The notes under the pieces are model-generated. The model saw nothing but the letters and a program-made list of their open reading frames with translations, was not told the origin of the DNA and made no database searches. A DNA stretch of 10,759 nt, from NCBI GenBank assembly GCA_001801405.1, contig MGXQ01000040.1, positions 1-10,759 of the forward strand, in the 5' to 3' direction. Source of the stretch: Gammaproteobacteria bacterium RIFCSPHIGHO2_02_FULL_42_13. Its GTDB lineage: Bacteria > Pseudomonadota > Gammaproteobacteria > UBA12402. Below are positions 6,787-10,759 of the stretch, in pieces (position 1 is the first letter of the stretch; the number at the start of each line of letters is the position of its first letter). The translations under genes and the position numbers were made by a program.

Positions 6787-6809
6787 TCCCACGCGGCAAG
6801 CCGCGGGGA
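6787..6809. repeat. GC-rich hairpin 4 of the island
   Basis: CGCGGC-AA-GCCGCG (6792-6805) is extended by TCCC/GGGA (6787-6790 with 6806-6809) across one bulged A. An alternative outer pairing uses TCCCC at 6772-6776 with GGGGA at 6805-6809. Confidence 0.55.
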
Positions 6810-6865
6810 AATCTTCACATTATGTCATAACAGCATCCTAAAAGCCGTGCTGGGTCTGGATTTGC

Positions 6866-6880
6866 GCAGCTCAGAGCTGC
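6866..6880. promoter_or_regulatory. Perfect palindrome (operator candidate) abutting the lpxH -10 box
   Basis: GCAGCTC-A-GAGCTGC is a perfect 7-bp inverted repeat that ends exactly where the TATACT box begins. It fills most of the promoter spacer. A protein bound here would block RNA polymerase. The regulator is unknown. Confidence 0.4.
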
Positions 6881-6886
6881 TATACT
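6878..6886 (+). promoter_or_regulatory. Extended -10 promoter of lpxH, near-leaderless start
   Basis: TGC-TATACT is an extended -10 element (TGn plus a 5/6 -10 box). A weak TGGATT (6857-6862) lies 18 bases upstream as a possible -35. Transcription would start at about 6892-6894, only 0-3 nt before the lpxH ATG at 6895. No Shine-Dalgarno precedes that ATG, which fits a leaderless mRNA. Confidence 0.45.
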
Positions 6887-6894
6887 GCATCATT

Positions 6895-7614
6895 ATGTAT
6901 ACCCTATTTATCGCTGACCTACATCTCTCCGAAGAATGCCCAGATCTGACCGAGAAATTTTTGCAATTTCTCCAAGCACAGGCCGCACAAGCCGATGCGC
7001 TTTATATTTTGGGCGATTTATTTGCCGCCTGGATTGGACTGGATTTTGAACCAGCATTAAACCAAAACATCATGACCGTACTCAAAGAACTCTCGCAAAA
7101 AGGCGTGCCCATCTACTTCATGCAAGGCAATCGTGATTTTGCAATCAATAAACGAATCTGCAAAAAATTCGGCATGATATTATTACATGATCCGGATGTC
7201 ATCAATTTATATGGCACAAACATCTTATTGTCCCACGGTGATATTTTCTGTACATTGGATACAAATTATCAAGCCATTCGGAAATTGATGCATAACGCCT
7301 TCTTCCAATGTATTGCTCGACGTTTGCCACTTTTTATGCGTAAACGTTTAATGACACGATATAAAACACAAAGCGCTCAATATAAACCGAAAAAAACACC
7401 CGACATGATGGATGTTGAAAAAGCCACCGTCGATAAATTTATGCAAAAATATCAAGTACATTATTTAATTCATGGCCACACACATAAAGGAAAAATCCAT
7501 GAATTTACGCATAATAACCAAAAAATAACCCGCATCGTCCTACATAATTGGGATCAAAAAGGGCATGCGCTAAGTTGCAATAATTCGTTGACTTTTCAGT
7601 CCATATCATTTTAG
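6895..7614 (+). CDS. lpxH: UDP-2,3-diacylglucosamine pyrophosphatase (lipid A pathway)
   Basis: Hydrolyses UDP-2,3-diacylglucosamine to lipid X and UMP, the fourth step of lipid A synthesis, at the inner-membrane surface. It is a calcineurin-like metallophosphoesterase of 239 residues (E. coli LpxH is 240). The metal ligands align in position with E. coli: Asp8 and His10 (ADLHL), Asp41 (GDLF), Asn79 (GNRDF), His114 (SHGD), His195 and His197 (HGHTH). One variation is GDLFAAWIGLD where E. coli has GDLFEAWIGDD. I start at the ATG at 6895, not the in-frame GTG at 6847, because MYTLFIADLHL matches the family N-terminus and the -10 box lies inside the longer version. It is the first gene of a three-gene envelope operon, with 27 nt before the next gene. 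Confidence 0.95.
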   Translation: MYTLFIADLHLSEECPDLTEKFLQFLQAQAAQADALYILGDLFAAWIGLDFEPALNQNIMTVLKELSQKGVPIYFMQGNRDFAINKRICKKFGMILLHDPDVINLYGTNILLSHGDIFCTLDTNYQAIRKLMHNAFFQCIARRLPLFMRKRLMTRYKTQSAQYKPKKTPDMMDVEKATVDKFMQKYQVHYLIHGHTHKGKIHEFTHNNQKITRIVLHNWDQKGHALSCNNSLTFQSISF

Positions 7615-7641
7615 ACTAAAGAAAGCTATCAGGGATGAAAT

Positions 7642-8556
7642 ATGACAACACAGATTTTGAAACTGCTCGTGATTCTATCTTGCCTATGCGCGGGCACCGC
7701 TCTTGCCCTTACCTATGAAATACCCAACAATGGCGATACGATTGTTGGAAGTATTCAAATTATTCAAAGCAAAAAAGGTGATACATTACACAAAATCGCT
7801 CGGCGTTATGAAATGGGTTATGACGCCGTCCAAATGGCCAACCCTACTCTACCAAAAGATGCCGCGATTCATCCTGGTACCGCCATAACAATTCCATCGC
7901 TATTTATTTTGCCTGAAAATCAAAACGAACAAAACGGCATTGTGGTCAATCTACCCGAGCTACGCCTTTATTATTACATCCCCGCGACGCATTTAATTCT
8001 AACGGAACCCATATCCGTCGGACGTATTGGTTGGTCTACGCCTATATTTAACGGCAAAATCGTTGAAAAAATAAAAAATCCTAACTGGTATGTGCCGGAT
8101 AGTATTTGGGAATATAGCCGTTCACAAGGTGTCATTTTGCCGCGTATTGTCCCTGCCGGCCCCAATAATCCGCTGGGGCAATACGCCTTGCGACTTAACA
8201 GATTGACGATTTTAATTCACGGAACAAATAACCCAAAATCGATTGGAAAGCGTGTTTCATCCGGTTGTATTCGCATGTACCCCGAAGATATTGAACATCT
8301 ATTTAATGCAGTCAAAATCGATACGCCCGTCTTAGTCGATAATCAGCCGTATAAAGTCGGTCGATTGCACGGCCACTTATATTTTGAAGTTCACCCTGTA
8401 CTGGAAGAAGATTTTGAATCGTTAGAAACAGAAAAAATTATTGCTGACCACTTAATCAACGAATATATCACCGACAAAAGCACCAAAATTGATTGGCACA
8501 AAGTTGACTGGATGCTAAAAAAACACTCCGGCATCCCTTCTCAAATCAGTTATTAA
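7642..8556 (+). CDS. Secreted L,D-transpeptidase with LysM and YkuD domains (ErfK/YbiS/YcfS/YnhG type)
   Basis: A periplasmic enzyme of 304 residues. A signal peptide (about 1-22, ending GTALA) is followed by a LysM-type peptidoglycan-binding motif (about 38-86, with KKGDTLHKIARRY) and a YkuD catalytic domain (about 97-233). The catalytic His193 and Cys209 lie in HGTNNPKSIGKRVSSGCIRM (193-212). Family members use a Cys nucleophile either to make 3-3 (mDAP-mDAP) peptidoglycan cross-links or to attach Braun lipoprotein. The sequence does not tell which. A tail of about 70 residues after the catalytic domain contains an acidic stretch (EEDFESLETE, 255-264). The start has AGGGA (7631-7635) 6 nt upstream. 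It follows lpxH by 27 nt and precedes another L,D-transpeptidase-like gene by 16 nt, so all three are probably co-transcribed. Cys14 and Cys16 in the signal region do not form a good lipobox. Confidence 0.93.
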   Translation: MTTQILKLLVILSCLCAGTALALTYEIPNNGDTIVGSIQIIQSKKGDTLHKIARRYEMGYDAVQMANPTLPKDAAIHPGTAITIPSLFILPENQNEQNGIVVNLPELRLYYYIPATHLILTEPISVGRIGWSTPIFNGKIVEKIKNPNWYVPDSIWEYSRSQGVILPRIVPAGPNNPLGQYALRLNRLTILIHGTNNPKSIGKRVSSGCIRMYPEDIEHLFNAVKIDTPVLVDNQPYKVGRLHGHLYFEVHPVLEEDFESLETEKIIADHLINEYITDKSTKIDWHKVDWMLKKHSGIPSQISY

Positions 8557-8572
8557 AGGAAATAAATTCAAC

Positions 8573-9256
8573 ATGTTAAAAAAATTCTTACTGATAGGAT
8601 CATTGTTTTTTAGCATCAATGTTTTTGCCAACAACACATTATGGGGGGCACAGCCCATTTCTCCCACCTGCTATACACCCAACCAGACAAGCATAATCGC
8701 ACAAGCCCCAACGCTACAAGCAAAGATACTAAATGATGCAATGACTGCTTATAATCATCTCTGTCAAAGCTGCTATGATTCTCAAGGCATTTTAACTGTC
8801 GTTGATTACACCAAGCCGTCGACTGATCCACGGCTATGGGTCATCGATTTAAAAAACAGCAAAGTTTTAGAAATTGCTCTTGTTGCACATGGCAAAGGCA
8901 GCGGTGATAACGATGCAACAATATTTTCTAATGACCCCGGCACTCTCGCCTCTAGCATCGGAGTGTATCTCACCGGCACGACCTATTATGGGTCGCATGG
9001 TTATGCATTACGCTTACAAGGCTTAGAGCCCGGCGTTAATGACAATGCTTACAAACGAACGATTGTCGTCCATTCTGCGTGGTATATCAGTGAAGATTTT
9101 GCTAAAAAATATGGCCATCTCGGCCGCAGCTGGGGATGTTTTGCATTATCCAAAGATGTTTATAAATCCATCATTGCGAATATAAAAGGTGGAACGGTAT
9201 TTTTTGTTTATTATTCAGATGCAGATTGGTTAAGATCATCGAAGTTTTTGCATTGA
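8573..9256 (+). CDS. Murein L,D-transpeptidase catalytic-domain family protein (YkuD_2 type)
   Basis: A secreted protein of 227 residues with an N-terminal signal peptide (about 1-19, ending NVFA). The body matches the YkuD_2-type family. RLWVIDL is at 87-93, VAHGKGSG at 104-111, FSNDPGTLASSIGVYLTG at 118-135, and the catalytic signature HSAWYI (167-172) precedes GRSWGCFALS (184-193). His167 and Cys189 are the expected catalytic pair. The family is related to L,D-transpeptidases that cut and join peptidoglycan stem peptides, but few members have been characterised biochemically. Cys33, Cys64 and Cys67 near the N-terminus could form disulfides. An AGGA (8557-8560) lies a rather long 12 nt before the ATG. 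It is the last gene of the lpxH operon and ends 16 bases before a palindromic repeat. Confidence 0.9.
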   Translation: MLKKFLLIGSLFFSINVFANNTLWGAQPISPTCYTPNQTSIIAQAPTLQAKILNDAMTAYNHLCQSCYDSQGILTVVDYTKPSTDPRLWVIDLKNSKVLEIALVAHGKGSGDNDATIFSNDPGTLASSIGVYLTGTTYYGSHGYALRLQGLEPGVNDNAYKRTIVVHSAWYISEDFAKKYGHLGRSWGCFALSKDVYKSIIANIKGGTVFFVYYSDADWLRSSKFLH

Positions 9257-9266
9257 CAAGGAAAAG

Positions 9267-9272
9267 AGAGTC
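9267..9272. repeat. Left copy of a possible 6-bp target-site duplication AGAGTC
   Basis: AGAGTC directly abuts the left end of the palindromic repeat, and an identical AGAGTC is at 9403-9408 beyond its right end. Removing the repeat and one copy would leave only about 18 bases between the two convergent stop codons. Confidence 0.45.
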
Positions 9273-9402
9273 GTCATCCCGGAAAATCTGCGTAGCAGAT
9301 TTATCCGGGATCCAGAGAATATATTTCTGGATTCCGGATATTCCGCCTGCAGCGGAATTCCGGAATGACGTGGCTGCTGGCGCAACAATATCTGGAATGA
9401 CA
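9273..9402. repeat. MITE-like palindromic intergenic repeat, about 130 bp
   Basis: The left end GTCATCCCGG (9273-9282) is inverted at CCGGAATGAC (9360-9369) and, with two mismatches, at CTGGAATGAC (9392-9401). Inside are hairpin A (9276-9311, ATCCCGGA-AAATCTGC arms around GTA), a middle inverted pair GGATCCAGA / TCTGGATTCC (9308-9316 with 9326-9335), and hairpin B (9331-9366, loop CTGCA). AGAGTC occurs on both sides (9267-9272 and 9403-9408) as a possible target duplication. There is no coding capacity, so if mobile it would need a transposase in trans. Its place between convergent stop codons means it may also terminate both transcripts. Confidence 0.75.
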
Positions 9403-9408
9403 AGAGTC
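9403..9408. repeat. Right copy of a possible 6-bp target-site duplication AGAGTC
   Basis: This copy is identical to 9267-9272 and begins one base after the outer GGAATGAC end of the palindromic repeat (9394-9401). It lies 2 bases before the cvpA stop codon. Confidence 0.45.
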
Positions 9409-9410
9409 TA

Positions 9411-9920
9411 TCAATCCGCAATCTTATCCGTCGTCTTTTTCACGATACTCAACTGATCCTGCATCCAACCACTCACCCCGTGTAACTGACTGACTAAGCT
9501 TGAATCCTTAAACCAGCTGCTGTTGTCCCATGACGTATTTGACATCAAAAAGACAATTAACAAAGACACTAAAATACCTCGACCAAAACCAAAAATGCCG
9601 CCTAATATGCGATTGGCAGCACCGGTGCCTGGCGTATCCGCTAAATGCGATATCGCAAAATTAACAAGGGCGCCAAATATTAATGTCAAAATAAATAAAA
9701 ACAAAAAGCTCATCAGCGTCGCTAAAAACTGTGTTTTAAGATACTGACTAAACACCGCTGACAGACTCCCTGTAAACACGATTGCTATACAAAATGCCGC
9801 AAACCATGTGACCAATGAAATGATTTCTCGCAAGAACCCGCGCATACCTCCCCAAACGATCGACAACACGATGACGATCAATAAAACAAAATCAAATCCT
9901 GTTAAATGCGACATGACCAT
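9411..9920 (-). CDS. cvpA: CvpA family inner-membrane protein
   Basis: A polytopic membrane protein of 169 residues (E. coli CvpA is 162). Hydrophobic segments lie at about 9-25, 34-54, 64-90 and 103-126. The family's conserved N-terminal pattern is present: FDFVLL at 9-14 and GGMRGFLREIISL at 24-36. A glycine-rich segment GGIFGFGRG (107-115) comes before the last helix. CvpA was first linked to colicin V production; its molecular role is still unclear. The start is the ATG at 9920, with AGAGGA (9929-9934) overlapping the TAG stop of the upstream SPOR gene. An in-frame ATG two codons later is possible. The gap to the SPOR gene is 12 nt, so the two are co-transcribed. In many gammaproteobacteria purF follows cvpA; here a repeat and a convergent operon follow instead. 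Confidence 0.92.
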   Translation of the reverse strand: MVMSHLTGFDFVLLIVIVLSIVWGGMRGFLREIISLVTWFAAFCIAIVFTGSLSAVFSQYLKTQFLATLMSFLFLFILTLIFGALVNFAISHLADTPGTGAANRILGGIFGFGRGILVSLLIVFLMSNTSWDNSSWFKDSSLVSQLHGVSGWMQDQLSIVKKTTDKIAD

Positions 9921-9928
9921 ATATTCAG

Positions 9929-9934
9929 TCCTCT
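9929..9934 (-). promoter_or_regulatory. Ribosome binding site of cvpA overlapping the upstream stop
   Basis: AGAGGA on the minus strand overlaps the last two bases of the TAG stop of the SPOR gene and lies 8 nt before the ATG at 9920. This supports that start and translational coupling of the two genes. Confidence 0.6.
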
Positions 9935-10759
9935 AATTTAATTTTCTGGCATCAAAACTGACAATAATACCCTTCATATGCGCTTGTTTATTCAGGTTTT
10001 GTGCGATCACTTCAGCCTGTTTAAACTCTACCGCTGGGCCTACATAAACCTCGGTCAACACCTGATGCGCAGATTGTGTGGTATAACCAAACGCATGAAA
10101 TCCTCTGCGTTGTAATTGCGCGATTAATCGTCGAGCATTATTCGTATTACGAAAACTACCCATCTGAACGACCCACGCCTTGGCATTTGTTTTGGCGATT
10201 GCAATTTGCTTGGGATGCGCTTTCAACGCAACGACATTATTACTCGACATATTACTGGCTCGCACATGTGCAGCAGCCTCATTTGATAATGCATGCTGCA
10301 CCGCTGCAACATACGTTGGAGATGTCGTTGCCGCAGCATGGACGGTATGTTTAGCCGCCGGTGTTTTTTCCATCGCTAACTGAGAATGCATTATATTTTC
10401 ATTCAAATCAGTGGATGCCATTTTTTTAGTTTGCGCTAATAACCGACTCGTTTCTGCATCACTTAAGATTTGCGTTTTTATTTTAGGTCTCATCATCGCC
10501 GTTGGCTGAACAACATTTGTTGTCGAATTAATGGTGCCTGCTGAATTATCTGATATATCTGTTTGATCGACATTCTTTGTCGTATCAACAGGTATCGCAT
10601 CGGTTTGCGTTGCATCTGCATCGGCCGGTAGCGTGCCAATCTGTATTTCGTTTGTATCGGTCGGTTGTACCGGTATCGTATCTGTTTGTATCGAAGTGGT
10701 CGCTGCGGCAGGCGAAGTTGTAGTCGTGTTCGTCGGCGATGTATCAGGCGAAGTTGTGG
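9933..10759 (-). CDS. SPOR-domain protein (DedD-like by position), C-terminal 275 residues
   Basis: The frame is open to the right edge, so the N-terminus is outside the window. The visible part starts with a low-complexity Thr/Pro/Asp/Ala-rich linker (10497-10759, for example TTSPDTSPTNTTTTSP). An Ala/Lys/Gln-rich stretch follows, and then a C-terminal SPOR domain in roughly the last 80 residues, from AWVVQMGSFRN through ARRLIAQLQRRGFHAF to EVYVGPAVEF. SPOR domains bind denuded septal peptidoglycan glycans and recruit proteins to the division site. In E. coli, dedD lies just upstream of cvpA, which supports a DedD-like identity and predicts a single N-terminal transmembrane helix beyond the edge. 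An ATG at 10496 exists, but starting there would discard an open, coherent linker, so I treat the gene as partial. It ends in TAG 12 nt before cvpA. Confidence 0.88.
   Translation of the reverse strand, partial: TTSPDTSPTNTTTTSPAAATTSIQTDTIPVQPTDTNEIQIGTLPADADATQTDAIPVDTTKNVDQTDISDNSAGTINSTTNVVQPTAMMRPKIKTQILSDAETSRLLAQTKKMASTDLNENIMHSQLAMEKTPAAKHTVHAAATTSPTYVAAVQHALSNEAAAHVRASNMSSNNVVALKAHPKQIAIAKTNAKAWVVQMGSFRNTNNARRLIAQLQRRGFHAFGYTTQSAHQVLTEVYVGPAVEFKQAEVIAQNLNKQAHMKGIIVSFDARKLN

Larger units (their letters stand above)
6574..6894. other. Divergent intergenic region gltX/lpxH with GC-rich hairpin island
   Basis: These 321 bases contain no supported gene. From left to right they hold the gltX promoter (6603-6631), a terminator-like hairpin (6655-6694), three GC-rich hairpins (6706-6809), an unstructured stretch (6810-6865), and a palindrome with an extended -10 box before lpxH (6866-6886). 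Short frames crossing the hairpins on either strand follow the palindromes and resemble no protein. Confidence 0.75.

Noticed and set aside
6635..6841. 68-codon plus-strand frame and 91-codon minus-strand frame (6524-6799) across the hairpin island
   Set aside because: Their residues simply translate the GC palindromes (RGKAARTA, GRTLPLSRRSRG), they lack ribosome binding sites, and the minus-strand one overlaps the gltX start in another frame.
6847..6894. N-terminal extension of LpxH from GTG 6847
   Set aside because: The extra 16 residues cover the palindrome and -10 box, have no ribosome binding site, and are absent from the family N-terminus MxTLFIADLHL.
9273..9402. CRISPR or tRNA-like structure in the repeat
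   Set aside because: There are no regularly spaced identical repeats with spacers and no cloverleaf or T-loop. The pattern is nested inverted repeats of a single element.

Overview
The window looks like chromosome of an AT-rich gammaproteobacterium. LpxH, a CvpA gene preceded by a SPOR-domain gene, CysRS with the Escherichia coli zinc ligands in register, and two L,D-transpeptidases all point to a Gram-negative gammaproteobacterial envelope. The modest G+C content, palindromic intergenic repeats and emphasis on L,D-transpeptidases would suit a Legionellales/Coxiellaceae-like lineage. That placement is inference, because no rRNA or other decisive marker is present.

Layout. (1) Positions 1-3050, minus strand: the first ~1016 residues of a very large two-partner-secretion (FHA-type) adhesin/exoprotein that runs off the left edge. 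(2) Positions 3051-3493: an AT-rich intergenic region with short direct repeats, AT palindromes, a possible 30-codon ORF and promoters. (3) Positions 3494-3766, plus strand: an unrecognised 90-residue protein with a strong ribosome binding site. (4) Positions 3799-6573, minus strand: a gltX-cysS operon with a 12-nt gap. (5) Positions 6574-6894: a divergent intergenic region with the gltX promoter, a bidirectional terminator-like hairpin, a cluster of GC-rich hairpins, and a palindrome abutting an extended -10 box just before lpxH. (6) Positions 6895-9256, plus strand: a compact envelope operon of lpxH, a LysM-YkuD L,D-transpeptidase and a YkuD_2-type L,D-transpeptidase-like protein. (7) Positions 9273-9402: a MITE-like palindromic repeat, possibly flanked by a 6-bp duplication, between convergent genes. 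(8) Positions 9411-10759, minus strand: a SPOR-domain protein (5' end outside the window) followed by cvpA.

How the genes work together. Most of the window is translation (two class I aminoacyl-tRNA synthetases) and envelope biogenesis: lipid A synthesis, peptidoglycan 3-3 cross-linking or lipoprotein anchoring, septal peptidoglycan binding, and a polytopic inner-membrane protein. The adhesin is the accessory element. Its TpsB transporter is not visible. No tRNA, rRNA, CRISPR array, transposase or phage gene was seen. The least explained parts are the hairpin island at 6655-6809, the palindrome/leaderless-start arrangement at lpxH, the MITE-like repeat, and the orphan 90-residue gene beside the adhesin.
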